Below, piece after piece: positions 1 through 8,274 of a DNA stretch of 23,070 nucleotides (position 1 is its first letter; each line of letters opens with the position of its first letter). The notes under the pieces were generated by a model. That model was not told the origin of the DNA. It searched no databases and saw only the letters and a list, made by a program, of their open reading frames with translations. Both the position numbers and the translations under genes were made by a program. Location: NCBI GenBank assembly GCA_035306065.1, contig DATGOL010000063.1, forward strand, positions 1 through 23,070, in the 5' to 3' direction. The DNA is from JBBQHX01 sp035306065 (GTDB lineage: Bacteria; Gemmatimonadota; Gemmatimonadetes; Gemmatimonadales; Gemmatimonadaceae).

Positions 1-584
1 AATACTACCAGCAATCCGATGATCTCAGCGGGAAAGCGGGCGGCTCCCGCAGCGTCCAGCGCGAGATACACGGCGATGCCCGCAATCGCAGCGGTCGCGT
101 AGATCTCGCCCTGGCGCATGATGATCGGGATTTCTGCCGAGAGAACGTCCCGGATGGCACCGCCTGCAACGCCCGTCATCGTTCCCATCAGGATGGCGAT
201 CAGCCCGCCGTAGCCCGCTGCCTCGGCCACCTGTGCGCCGCTGATGGCAAAGAACGCCAGGCCGAGGGCGTCGGCGTAGAGCAGCGCCTGACGACGCGAC
301 CTGCGCGTTGAATGACCGCGCCACATATACAGGAATGTCGCCGTGGCAGTCGCCAGGCACACTATGATGTACCCGGGCTCCGCCAGCCAGAATACCGGGT
401 TGCGATTGAGCAGCACGTCACGGAGTGTGCCGCCGCCAACTCCCGTAACGGTCGCAAGCACCAGCACTCCGATAATGTCCAGCTGTTTGCGACCGCCCGC
501 CAATGCTCCGCTAATGGCAAACACTGCCACGCCGAGCATGTCGAGGACAAGCCGGATAATGTGGACGTCAGATGCCAAAGGCAC
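1..584 (-). CDS. TRIC/YicG-family (UPF0126) membrane protein, 3' end outside window
   Basis: The reading frame starts at a GTG (584-582) inside the last codons of meaB and stays open to the left edge, so about 194 residues are visible and the C-terminus is missing. The translation is strongly hydrophobic and shows the internal duplication of this family. The first half reads AVFAISGALAGGRKQLDIIG followed by a TGVGGGTLRDVLL motif. The second half repeats it as FFAISGAQVAE and TGVAGGAIRDVL. GGGTLRD/GGAIRD are the conserved glycine-rich kinked helices of TRIC-type channels. Family members form trimeric cation-conducting inner-membrane proteins, and a few bacterial ones have been linked to glycine transport. 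The substrate here is unknown. The 17-base overlap with meaB argues for co-transcription, but a link to mutase function is only inferred. An internal ATG about 20 residues further in is a less likely start because it removes part of helix 1. Confidence 0.85.
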   Translation of the reverse strand, partial: MPLASDVHIIRLVLDMLGVAVFAISGALAGGRKQLDIIGVLVLATVTGVGGGTLRDVLLNRNPVFWLAEPGYIIVCLATATATFLYMWRGHSTRRSRRQALLYADALGLAFFAISGAQVAEAAGYGGLIAILMGTMTGVAGGAIRDVLSAEIPIIMRQGEIYATAAIAGIAVYLALDAAGAARFPAEIIGLLVV

Positions 585-1584
585 TAAGCAGGCGCCTCGC
601 CGCCGTGACAGGAGAAGTGGACCCGTCTGCAACCTCCCCGCGCAGAGTTCCCAGAAGGTCCCTCACCCGAGGATCGCGCCTCATCGCATCACGCAACCCC
701 ATGTCCACAAGTCGCCACATCCATTGCTCGCTCTGCTCGCGACGCTTCTTCTCCAGCAGACCTTCTGCCTTCAGCATTGCGCGATGCTCCAGCACGGCAT
801 TCCACACGTCGTCCACCCCCTCGCCGGTCAATCCGCTGCAGGTAAGAACGGGGGGAATCCACCTGGCATCCCCTGAATGAAGCATTCGGAGGGCAATGCG
901 AAGGTCTCGTGCGGCACGCAACGCCGCAGGCTTCGTGTCACCATCAGCCTTGTTCACGGCCAGCACATCCGCCAGCTCCATCAGGCCGCGCTTGATGCCC
1001 TGAAGCTCATCACCCGCACCGGGCAGCATCAGCGCCAGAAAGGTGTCCGTCATGGCGGCCACTTCGGTCTCGGACTGTCCTACGCCCACGGTCTCCACCA
1101 GCACCACATCGAAACCGGCTGCCTCGCACACGAGCAGTGCCTCACGTGTTCGAGCGGCAATACCCCCAAGCGTACCGATTGACGGAGATGGCCGTATGAA
1201 CGCAGATGGATTGGTTGACAGTCGCGGCATCCTGGTCTTGTCGCCGAGTATGCTGCCGCCGCTCACTGTGCTGGAAGGGTCAATGGCGAGCACTGCAACC
1301 TTGTGGCCGCGCTCCACGAGGTTGGAGCCGAGGGTCTCGATGAACGTGCTCTTTCCCACACCGGGTGTGCCCGTAAGTCCAAGGCGTACGGAACCGCCGG
1401 TTAGAGGCATGAGCGCCGAGAGCAGCGCAGCCGCCAGCTCGCGATCACGCTCAGCCGTTGATTCCACCAGCGTGAGCGCCCGGCCCAGTACGGACCGGTC
1501 ACCGGCGTTTATGCCGGCAACGTAGTCCTCGAGCGAAAGTGCAGCGCGCCGAATGCGCGGTTGCTCATCGGCGGGAGTGCTCAC
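568..1584 (-). CDS. meaB: Methylmalonyl-CoA mutase-associated GTPase MeaB (ArgK family)
   Basis: The protein has 338 residues, the normal length for MeaB/ArgK. It is a SIMIBI-class G protein that gates cobalamin loading into methylmalonyl-CoA mutase and protects or reactivates the enzyme, using GTP hydrolysis, in the cytoplasm. The P-loop is GTPGVGKST at residues 72-80. The Mg-binding IDPSS lies at 101-105, the switch segment VETVGVGQSE at 163-172, and the guanine-specificity motif NKAD at 211-214. The C-terminal part (about 270-338) is the helical dimerisation arm. The start is GTG at 1584-1582 and overlaps the mutB stop by 4 bases (GTGA), so translation is probably coupled to the target enzyme. 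Family membership is secure. The partner follows from direct adjacency to mutA and mutB. Confidence 0.96.
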   Translation of the reverse strand: MSTPADEQPRIRRAALSLEDYVAGINAGDRSVLGRALTLVESTAERDRELAAALLSALMPLTGGSVRLGLTGTPGVGKSTFIETLGSNLVERGHKVAVLAIDPSSTVSGGSILGDKTRMPRLSTNPSAFIRPSPSIGTLGGIAARTREALLVCEAAGFDVVLVETVGVGQSETEVAAMTDTFLALMLPGAGDELQGIKRGLMELADVLAVNKADGDTKPAALRAARDLRIALRMLHSGDARWIPPVLTCSGLTGEGVDDVWNAVLEHRAMLKAEGLLEKKRREQSEQWMWRLVDMGLRDAMRRDPRVRDLLGTLRGEVADGSTSPVTAARRLLSAFGI

Positions 1585-3755
1585 GACGGGCTGTCCGCCT
1601 GCGCAAGTACATCCGTGAGATCCAGCCGAGAGGCGAGCTCCGTGAGAAGATCCTGCGCCGCGCGTGCTATGACCGTTCCGGGGCCGAACACGGCGAACGC
1701 GCCGGCGTGATGCAGTGCTTCGTAGTCAGCATGCGGAATGACGCCACCCGCAGCTATCAGGATGTCGGGCCTGCCGAGTGCCTCCAGCTGCTCGCGCAAC
1801 TGTGGAACCAGGGTGAGGTGGCCTGCAGCCAGGGAGCTCACGCCCACTATGTGCACATCGTTCTCCACTGCCTGGCGCGCCACTTCATCCGGCGTCTGGA
1901 ACAGGGGGCCGATGTCCACGTCAAATCCCAGGTCTGCGAACGCGGTGGCAATCACCTTCTGGCCGCGATCATGGCCATCCTGGCCCATCTTCGCAACGAG
2001 AATGCGCGGACGCCTGCCCTCATGTGCGGCGAAGCGCTCCACCATTGCATGTACCTGCCTCACGTGGGAGGCGTTGCTCCCAAGCTCCGCACCGTACACG
2101 CCGCTCACGGCACGAATCGGTGCGGTGTGTCTGCCGAACGATCGTTCGAGGGCATCGCTCATCTCTCCGACCGTCGCCCGCGCGCGTGCTGCCGCAACCG
2201 ACAGTTCCAGAAGGTTTCCATCGCCACGCTCCGCCGCATTCGAAAGCGCGCTGAGCGCATGTTCAACCGCGACCGCATCACGACTTGCACGGAGCTCCTT
2301 CAACCGGGCAATCTGCGCTGAGCGCACCGCGGCATTGTTCACGCGCAGCACGTCGGGCGGCGAATCGTCAACCGGCTGGTATCTGTTCACTCCAACCACT
2401 GCCTGCCGTCCGCTGTCGATGCGGGCCTGGGTGCGCGCCGCTGCTTCCTCGATCCGCAACTTGGGCATGCCCTGTTCGATTGCGCTGGCCATGCCGCCCA
2501 GCGACTCAACCTCTCGCAGGTGCTTCCATGCGAGCTCCGCGAGATCGTGCGTCAGGCGCTCCACGTACCACGACCCGCCCCACGGATCAACGCTTAGCGT
2601 CGTGTCCGTTTCCTGCTGCAGGAAAAGCTGCGTATTGCGTGCGATGCGAGCGGAGAAGTCTGTCGGGAGGGCAAGCGCTTCGTCCAGCGCATTGGTGTGC
2701 AGCGACTGGGTGTGCCCCTGGGTGGCCGCCATTGCCTCGACGCAGGTACGAACAACGTTGTTATATACGTCCTGCGCTGCAAGGCTCCACCCGCTGGTCT
2801 GGCAGTGAGTGCGGAGAGACAGCGACCGTGGATTCCCCGGATTGAACTGCCGCATCAGGCTCGCCCACAGCAGCCGCGCTGCCCGCAGCTTTGCCACTTC
2901 CATGAAGAAGTTCATTCCGATGGCAAAGAAGAACGACAGGCGCGGAGCGAACGCATCCACCTCGAGGCCGGCTTCCAGGCCGGTGCGAACGTACTCCACT
3001 CCATTCGCAAGCGTATAGGCAAGCTCCAGGTCTGCGGTTGCGCCCGCCTCCTGCATATGGTAGCCGCTGATGCTGATGGAGTTGAACTTCGGCATATGCC
3101 GGCTCGTGTAGCGGAAAATGTCGCCCACGATTCGCATGCTGGGGCCCGGAGGGTAGATGTACGTGTTCCGGACCATGAACTCCTTGAGGATGTCATTCTG
3201 GATGGTGCCGGCAAGCTGCTCCGGCCGCACACCCTGCTCCTCAGCGGCAACGATATACAGCGCCATGACTGGAAGCACGGCGCCGTTCATGGTCATGGAT
3301 ACACTCATCCGGTCGAGCGGTATGCCATCGAAGAGCATTCGCATGTCGAGAATGCTGTCTATGGCCACACCTGCCATTCCAACGTCGCCTGCCACTCGAG
3401 GATGGTCCGAGTCGTACCCGCGGTGAGTCGCCAGGTCGAAGGCTATGCTGAGCCCCTTCTGACCGGCAGCGAGATTGCGCCGGTAGAACGCATTGGATTC
3501 CTCTGCCGTGGAAAAGCCCGCGTACTGGCGAATGGTCCACGGCTGGCGAACATACATCGTGGAATAGGGTCCGCGCACGAAGGGCGCAAAGCCCGGCATG
3601 GACTCCAGGTGCAAAACCGGATCGAGCGCGCTCGCGTGGTACACGGGCTGGATGTCCATGCCTTCCGGGGTCTGCCATACCCCGGGCCCTGCTGCCGCAC
3701 GAGTGACTGCCGGTGGCGACCAGGGAATGCTGGCGAAGTTTCGACTGTCACTCAT
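1581..3755 (-). CDS. mutB: Methylmalonyl-CoA mutase, large (catalytic, B12-binding) subunit
   Basis: This 724-residue protein interconverts (R)-methylmalonyl-CoA and succinyl-CoA by an adenosylcobalamin radical mechanism, linking propionate, odd-chain fatty acid and Val/Ile breakdown to the TCA cycle. The TIM barrel (about 40-400) carries TIRQYAGFST with Tyr78, FMVRNTYIYPP with Arg196, and GYHMQEAG with His233. By alignment from memory these match Tyr89, Arg207 and His244 of the Propionibacterium enzyme, and the Tyr/Arg pair is typical of methylmalonyl rather than isobutyryl mutases. The C-terminal cobalamin domain has DGHDRG at 593-598, with His595 the lower cobalt ligand, then VGVSSLAAGH and AAGGVIP. 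The start is ATG, overlapping the mutA stop by 4 bases (ATGA). Everything needed for activity appears present. Confidence 0.97.
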   Translation of the reverse strand: MSDSRNFASIPWSPPAVTRAAAGPGVWQTPEGMDIQPVYHASALDPVLHLESMPGFAPFVRGPYSTMYVRQPWTIRQYAGFSTAEESNAFYRRNLAAGQKGLSIAFDLATHRGYDSDHPRVAGDVGMAGVAIDSILDMRMLFDGIPLDRMSVSMTMNGAVLPVMALYIVAAEEQGVRPEQLAGTIQNDILKEFMVRNTYIYPPGPSMRIVGDIFRYTSRHMPKFNSISISGYHMQEAGATADLELAYTLANGVEYVRTGLEAGLEVDAFAPRLSFFFAIGMNFFMEVAKLRAARLLWASLMRQFNPGNPRSLSLRTHCQTSGWSLAAQDVYNNVVRTCVEAMAATQGHTQSLHTNALDEALALPTDFSARIARNTQLFLQQETDTTLSVDPWGGSWYVERLTHDLAELAWKHLREVESLGGMASAIEQGMPKLRIEEAAARTQARIDSGRQAVVGVNRYQPVDDSPPDVLRVNNAAVRSAQIARLKELRASRDAVAVEHALSALSNAAERGDGNLLELSVAAARARATVGEMSDALERSFGRHTAPIRAVSGVYGAELGSNASHVRQVHAMVERFAAHEGRRPRILVAKMGQDGHDRGQKVIATAFADLGFDVDIGPLFQTPDEVARQAVENDVHIVGVSSLAAGHLTLVPQLREQLEALGRPDILIAAGGVIPHADYEALHHAGAFAVFGPGTVIARAAQDLLTELASRLDLTDVLAQADSPS

Positions 3756-5839
3756 CCCGCCACCTCCTGGGACTCGTGAATCAGTCGCAGCACGCCAGGT
3801 GCATTGCAGCCCGTGAATATGAACTCGCTCACGCCGGCGTTCCGCAGTGCAATGTCCCGATCCTTCGCCCTGCCGGCGTGCAGGATGACATTCGCCCCCG
3901 CGTTACGCAGGGCGCGAGCGGTGTCTTCCGCATACTCAACAGATCCCGCGTCCGAGGCCACGATTACGGCAGCGTTGCACCCGGAATCCCTGAATGCTGC
4001 CGCGGCTGCACTCGCATCCGCCATGGGGCCTGACGACACAGCCTCCACCCCGCCGGCCTCCAGCAGGTTTCTCGTGAACGACGCTCGCGCAGCATACTGC
4101 GACGGCGAGCCTATGGTCGCCAGGAAAGCCCGCGGACGCGCGCCACTCTGCCGAAGCAGCGCGTCTGCGCGATCACGCAGATCCTCGAATGGCTCCGCAA
4201 GTCTGTATGCATGGAGCCGGGGTGCCGTTGCGGGAGAGCCATCCATCAATGCATCCGTAATGTTCTGCAGGGTTGCACCTCTGCGTACTGCATCGAGCGC
4301 GAATGCAGTACGGGTGCCGGCCTTGTCATAAGCCGAGAGGTCGCTCGATTCGCTTCCGCCAGCTTCGGCCGGCGCCGGTTGCGGCAGCTTCCACGCTTCG
4401 CGCTCCAGCGCGGTCTCGTTCAGCAGGGGATATTCGCTCACGCCTGTAATGGGGCGCTTCCGGTGTGCAACCGCCCGCTCGCGAGCCTCACGCGACCCGG
4501 CAATCCACTTCGAGATCAGTCCCGCCTGCACTGCCGCTGCCATTCCGCCGGCATCCTCGATCTCGCGCATGAGGTTCCAGCCGGCTTCCGACATTCGCTG
4601 CGTCAGCGATTCCACGAACCAGCTTCCCGCCGCCGGATCGCTCACTTCGCCTATGTGCGCCTCCTCGTTGAGCACGTGCTGCGTGTTGCGCGCAAGGCGC
4701 AGTGCAACCGGGTCCGGAATTCCGAGCGCGCTGTCGAACGGCGGCACGGTCACGGTGTCTGCACCACCGACAACCGCCACAAAGCATCCCATGGTACCGC
4801 GGAGCATGTTGACCCACGGATCGCGGCGGGAAATGTTCCTGCCTGCGAGGGAACTCGTGATGCGGACTGGAGCATCGTTCGCTTCCAGGAGCTCGAGCGC
4901 GCGTTGCCAGCACAGCCGGAACGCTCGCAGCTTGGCTATTTCCTGAAACTGTTCGGTGCCGGCACGGAGGTCGAACACGAGCTGGCGCGCAGCGGCACCT
5001 GCAGAAAGGCCGGCCGCTGTCAGCGCACGCATGTACGTGAGCCCGGTTGCCAGCGCGATTCCAATCTCCTGCACGGCGGTGCAGCCTGCGTCGCTGTATA
5101 CGCCGGTGCCAACGCGCACGGCTGCCACACCCGGGAGCTCCGAGGTGGTCCACGCTGCCAGTTCACCCAGTTGTGCGAGGGAATCTTCTGCAGAAGTGGG
5201 CAGGCTTCCGTTGCCCGAAAGCGCGCCTAACGGATCCGCACCGAACTCTCCCACGCGGTTCTCCAACGGTACTTCACGCTGCTTCCAGAGTTCTGCCAGG
5301 GCAGCCGCAGCGGCCACGAAGTCGGCGCCGGCGTCCAGCGCCACCGGTATCATCTGGAGGTGCACCCCCTCGAGCGCCGCGTCGAGGTCTGCGAGTGTGC
5401 GAATGCGAACGCCGCGGAACCCGGCTGACTCAGCGACGTGGGACGCAGCGCCCGCGCTGCCTGCCCCGAAGGGACGCGCCGCAGCATGCGCTCCGTCGCC
5501 TCCGGTAGCGCGTCCAGCGTCTATTCGCAGAAGCACCGACGTCGCGCCGCCGGCCAGATCGTCGCGCAGTGCGCTTGCGGCGGCCTCAGGCGCTGGCCGG
5601 GAACTCTCGGCGCGAATGTCCCAGCCGGTGGCGCCAGCCGGAATGTTCGGACGCGGCAGAACGGCTGGCATGTCAGACGCAGAGTAGAGCGGCGCCAGGT
5701 CCAGTCCGTCTTCCGTGAGCGAATGGAGGGATTCCAGCGGACGGTCGCCGAGTTCCTCTGAAACCCGCTCGCGCCACGTCTCTCGCGTGACTGCAGGCCA
5801 GACAGGAGGGTGCGGAGGCAGTTCGTTATCCATACCCAA
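3752..5839 (-). CDS. mutA: Methylmalonyl-CoA mutase, small (non-catalytic) subunit
   Basis: This 695-residue homologue of the large subunit pairs with it to form the heterodimeric mutase. The N-terminal 2/3 is a degenerate TIM barrel with family landmarks such as EQFQEIAKLRAFRLCW near 296-311 and LARNTQHVLNEEAHIG near 382-397. The C-terminal flavodoxin-like domain lacks the cobalt-ligand motif: where the large subunit has DGHDRG, this protein has GSPSQYAAR at about 577-585. It therefore should not bind cobalamin and acts as a structural partner, as known for this subunit type. An Ala/Gly-rich stretch at about 110-140 looks like a low-complexity insertion. The gene lies 38 bases downstream of the BtuF-like gene and overlaps mutB by 4 bases, which suggests matched expression of both subunits. 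Confidence 0.93.
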   Translation of the reverse strand: MGMDNELPPHPPVWPAVTRETWRERVSEELGDRPLESLHSLTEDGLDLAPLYSASDMPAVLPRPNIPAGATGWDIRAESSRPAPEAAASALRDDLAGGATSVLLRIDAGRATGGDGAHAAARPFGAGSAGAASHVAESAGFRGVRIRTLADLDAALEGVHLQMIPVALDAGADFVAAAAALAELWKQREVPLENRVGEFGADPLGALSGNGSLPTSAEDSLAQLGELAAWTTSELPGVAAVRVGTGVYSDAGCTAVQEIGIALATGLTYMRALTAAGLSAGAAARQLVFDLRAGTEQFQEIAKLRAFRLCWQRALELLEANDAPVRITSSLAGRNISRRDPWVNMLRGTMGCFVAVVGGADTVTVPPFDSALGIPDPVALRLARNTQHVLNEEAHIGEVSDPAAGSWFVESLTQRMSEAGWNLMREIEDAGGMAAAVQAGLISKWIAGSREARERAVAHRKRPITGVSEYPLLNETALEREAWKLPQPAPAEAGGSESSDLSAYDKAGTRTAFALDAVRRGATLQNITDALMDGSPATAPRLHAYRLAEPFEDLRDRADALLRQSGARPRAFLATIGSPSQYAARASFTRNLLEAGGVEAVSSGPMADASAAAAAFRDSGCNAAVIVASDAGSVEYAEDTARALRNAGANVILHAGRAKDRDIALRNAGVSEFIFTGCNAPGVLRLIHESQEVAG

Positions 5840-5877
5840 ATGTGGCCTGTGAGCGGCCGGAATAACACCGCACGTGC

Positions 5878-6639
5878 TCAGCCTCTCAGGTCACCGCCTA
5901 TCACCCGCTCCGCGTAGTCGATTCCGGCGGGAGTGCGCGACCCGTGCCAGGAGAGCAGCTCGCCGTCCACGAATCGGAATGTCTCGCGCGGCAGGCCGGT
6001 GGAGTTCGCGAGTTCTTCCGCGTGCCGCTCCGCGAAGGGGAAGGGCTCGCTGGACAGGAGGACCATGTCCGGCTCGGCGTTGCCGAGTTGTGCTTCGGAG
6101 ATGGCTGGATAGCGGTCGCGAAGTTGCCCGAAAACGTTAACGCCGCCCGGAAGGGCGAGCATGGCCGACACGAACGTGTCGTCGTTGAGGGTCATCAACG
6201 GCTGGTGCCAGATGAGATATGCGTAGCGAACCGGGTTGCGGTCGCGTGCGGCCACGGCAACACGTTCGGCCCTGGTCTCGATGTCGTGAGCAATCCGTTC
6301 GCCTTCCGTGCCGGCGTCGAGGGCGCTGGCGATCTCGCGCACCATGTCAGCGGTGTCGCTGGTGGTGCGGGGAAGGCTCGTGAGGCACCTCACGCCGGCT
6401 TCACGAAGTGACTCGGCGTCTTCCAGCCTGTTTTCCTCCTCGTTCATGAGAACGAGGTCTGGCTGAAGCGCAATGATGCGTTCCACCCTGGGGTTCTTCG
6501 TGCCGCCCATTGACGGGACGTCCCGAACGCGGTCGTGAGGGTGCACGCAGAACTTCGTACGACCGATGAGCGCGTCGCCGCGTCCGAGGTCGAACACCAG
6601 CTCGGTGAGGCTGGGACAGAGCGAGATGACCTTCATCAT
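5878..6639 (-). CDS. BtuF-like cobalamin-binding protein without signal peptide (helical backbone metal receptor)
   Basis: The 253-residue protein begins directly with the first strand of the fold (MMKVISLCPSLTELVFDLG) and continues with GRTKFCVHP, PSMGGTKNP and LQPDLVLMNEEEN. This is the pattern of class III ABC solute-binding proteins of the BtuF/TroA-like group: two lobes joined by a long helix. Periplasmic BtuF hands vitamin B12 to BtuCD. Here there is no signal peptide or lipobox and no BtuC/BtuD gene beside it, so a cytosolic B12-handling or B12-sensing role in the mutase operon is more likely than transport. That role is inferred from position. Two adjacent ATG codons (6639 and 6636) could be the start; neither has a clear Shine-Dalgarno sequence. 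Cobalamin as ligand is likely from context, but another corrinoid or metal complex is possible. Confidence 0.8.
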   Translation of the reverse strand: MMKVISLCPSLTELVFDLGRGDALIGRTKFCVHPHDRVRDVPSMGGTKNPRVERIIALQPDLVLMNEEENRLEDAESLREAGVRCLTSLPRTTSDTADMVREIASALDAGTEGERIAHDIETRAERVAVAARDRNPVRYAYLIWHQPLMTLNDDTFVSAMLALPGGVNVFGQLRDRYPAISEAQLGNAEPDMVLLSSEPFPFAERHAEELANSTGLPRETFRFVDGELLSWHGSRTPAGIDYAERVIGGDLRG

Positions 6640-6650
6640 GCTGAAGGGGT

Positions 6651-6836
6651 TCAGCTGCCCTTGCCGGGGCCGGATCGTGACCTTGAAGTAGCGTTGCCCG
6701 TCTTCACGATGCGCCAGATGAGCAGGAATACGCCGAAGGTCAGGAGCAGGTGCATCCAGCCCGGTACCGAGTAGAGCAGGGTTGCAATGGCCCAGAGTAC
6801 GAGCATTGCAATTGCAGCTATAAGTCCGATGTCCAT
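6651..6836 (-). CDS. Small two-helix membrane protein, lmo0937/DUF5670-like
   Basis: This is a 61-residue protein starting MDIGLIAAIAMLVLW. Two hydrophobic stretches (about 4-22 and 26-44) are joined by a short SVPGW turn, followed by a basic Ser/Gly-rich tail. The pattern W-(x)n-hydrophobic-G-W-x-H-LLL-(x)n-RI resembles the tiny lmo0937-family (DUF5670) membrane proteins, whose function is unknown and which are often linked to envelope stress. A longer frame reaches back to 6977, but its first 47 residues are not hydrophobic and look non-coding, so I place the start at ATG 6836-6834. The gene ends 11 bases before the BtuF-like gene and is probably the first gene of the minus-strand run. No functional link to B12 can be read from it. 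Confidence 0.65.
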   Translation of the reverse strand: MDIGLIAAIAMLVLWAIATLLYSVPGWMHLLLTFGVFLLIWRIVKTGNATSRSRSGPGKGS

Positions 6837-7223
6837 GGTTTGACGCGCTCTCGTTGCGCCGGTAGCTTGTGAAGTATGCGGGGCGAAGGGACCAGTTCTC
6901 CGAGCCAACAAGTCCTTCGATGAGGTTTCGAAAGTCGCGTTTACGTCATGCCCCAGTGCGGGGAAGGCGGCGGGCACGATGAGAACCTTACACCTTCGAC
7001 GGGGCTTCAGGAAACCCTCTTCGTTCCTCTCCCCGGGAGGCTCCGCAATGCGTGCGGGGCCTCGCGTGTTTCCGGGTAACCCGTTTTCAGGCTGGCGCTG
7101 ACAGTTGCCCGGCCGCGAGTTTCCACTACGGCCCGATGCCGCGCCAGCGTAAGCCCGTATGGTTCGTGGCGGCCGGCCGGCTGCCCGGGGATCATCATTC
7201 GCGCACCGCCAGCGAGTACCTCA
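6837..7223. promoter_or_regulatory. Divergent intergenic region between mutase and pterin clusters
   Basis: These 387 bases separate two divergent transcription units, so promoters for both strands should lie here. I could not pick convincing -35/-10 pairs. Two short near-perfect palindromes are visible: CTCCCCGGGAG at 7029-7039 and CGGGTAACCCG at 7073-7083. They could be operator half-site pairs but may be chance in G+C-rich DNA. The open frames crossing the region on both strands have no recognisable protein sequence and are probably spurious. I saw no B12 riboswitch consensus, but a covariance search was not possible. Confidence 0.4.
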
Positions 7224-7637
7224 ATGCCCAAGGTAACGGTTACACGCCGCCTGCACTTCAACGCTGCGCACAGGGTGCACAATCCCGAGCTCAGCGATGC
7301 CGAGAATCAGCGTCTGTACGGCAAGTGCAACAATCCCAACTGGCACGGGCACAACTATGTGCTCGATGTTTCGGTGAGCGGTGAGGTGGATGAGCGAACC
7401 GGCTACGTGATGGACCTGGGTGCGCTTGCCAGGCTCGTGGAGCACGAGGTGCTGGACAAGGTGGACCATCGCAACATGAATGTGGATGTGCCGTTCATGC
7501 AGGGTATCAACCCTACCACCGAGAACATCATCGTGGCCATCTGGCGGATTCTGGAGCCACAGGTGAGCCCGGCGCGCCTCACGAAGCTCAGGCTGCAGGA
7601 AACAGAGAACAACTTCGTCGAGTACGAGGGAGACTAG
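7224..7637 (+). CDS. ptpS: 6-pyruvoyl-tetrahydropterin synthase (PTPS/QueD family, PTPS-I motif type)
   Basis: The 137-residue protein is a T-fold pterin enzyme. Zinc ligands are His16 (FNAAH) and His41/His43 (WHGHNY). Cys35 sits in GKCNNPNWHGHNY, giving the spacing Cys-x5-His-x-His. That spacing is the hallmark of true PTPS (PTPS-I), whereas queuosine-pathway QueD normally has Cys-x3-His-x-His. Asp81-His82 (VDHRNMN) and Glu127 (LQETENN) match the proton-relay and pterin-anchoring residues. The known reaction converts 7,8-dihydroneopterin triphosphate to 6-pyruvoyl-tetrahydropterin with loss of triphosphate. The substrate comes from FolE, encoded 4 bases downstream, and an SDR reductase gene follows. 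Queuosine synthesis (6-carboxytetrahydropterin) is the main alternative, but no queE or queC lies nearby. The start has only a weak ribosome-binding site. Confidence 0.85.
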   Translation: MPKVTVTRRLHFNAAHRVHNPELSDAENQRLYGKCNNPNWHGHNYVLDVSVSGEVDERTGYVMDLGALARLVEHEVLDKVDHRNMNVDVPFMQGINPTTENIIVAIWRILEPQVSPARLTKLRLQETENNFVEYEGD

Positions 7638-7641
7638 CGGA

Positions 7642-8274
7642 ATGGCCCTGAAGGATGACGGTACTGCGTTTGCGATCGAGCCGGATGCAGTGCAGAACGG
7701 ATCGGGTGAAGAGGCGTCTGCCGTGTACGCGGCACTCGTGAGGCAGCAGCTCACGCTGCTCGGTGAAAATCCGGACCGGCACGGACTCGTGCGCACACCG
7801 CAACGCGTTGCGGATGCCATGGCCTGGCTCACGCGGGGATACCATCAGTCAGCAGAAGACGCCGTGGGCGACGCTCTCTTCAACGCCGATGGCGCGCGCA
7901 ACATGGTCATGGTTCGTGACATCGAGTTGTACTCCCTCTGTGAGCACCATATGCTGCCTTTCTTCGGCAAGGCGCACATTGCCTACATCCCCGACGGGAA
8001 AATCCTTGGGCTCTCCAAGCTGCCAAGGATCGTTGAGGTGTTCGCCAGGCGTCTCCAGGTTCAGGAGCGCCTCACGGAACAGGTTGCGCAGGCAATTCAG
8101 GACGTGCTGCAGCCTGCGGGGGTTGGTGTGGTTATCGAGGCCTATCACCTGTGCATGATGATGCGCGGCGTTGAGAAGCAGAACTCGAAGACCATCACCA
8201 GCGCGGTACGCGGCAGTTTCCAGAAGGACGCAAAGACTCGCGATGAGTTCCTGCGACTCGCTCACGGGAGATGA
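7642..8274 (+). CDS. folE: GTP cyclohydrolase I (FolE)
   Basis: This 210-residue enzyme opens and rearranges GTP to 7,8-dihydroneopterin triphosphate, the entry step of folate, queuosine and biopterin synthesis. The type IA zinc site is present: Cys100 and His103 in SLCEHHMLPF, and Cys171 in HLCMMMRGVEKQNS. These sit exactly ten positions earlier than Cys110, His113 and Cys181 of the E. coli enzyme. Conserved GLSKLPRIVEVFARRLQVQE and the C-terminal TSAVRGSF segment are intact, so the enzyme should be active as a homodecamer in the cytosol. The start is ATG 4 bases after the ptpS stop, and the stop overlaps the SDR start (ATGA), which indicates one operon. The unconserved first 25 residues are the usual variable N-terminus. 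Confidence 0.96.
   Translation: MALKDDGTAFAIEPDAVQNGSGEEASAVYAALVRQQLTLLGENPDRHGLVRTPQRVADAMAWLTRGYHQSAEDAVGDALFNADGARNMVMVRDIELYSLCEHHMLPFFGKAHIAYIPDGKILGLSKLPRIVEVFARRLQVQERLTEQVAQAIQDVLQPAGVGVVIEAYHLCMMMRGVEKQNSKTITSAVRGSFQKDAKTRDEFLRLAHGR

Noticed and set aside
1539..5687. Long plus-strand open frames opposite meaB, mutB and mutA (for example 2697-3779 and 4211-5230)
   Set aside because: They lie antisense to clearly recognised enzymes, show no protein family and are Arg/Ala/Ser-rich as expected of shadow frames in G+C-rich DNA.
7007..7384. Open frames between the mutase and pterin clusters (7007-7282 minus, 7052-7384 plus)
   Set aside because: Both overlap the ptpS coding start in other registers and have no family-like sequence.
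7224..7637. Calling the pterin synthase QueD (queuosine pathway)
   Set aside because: Cys-to-His spacing is Cys-x5-His-x-His as in PTPS-I, and no queC/queE is nearby; the alternative is noted in the entry.
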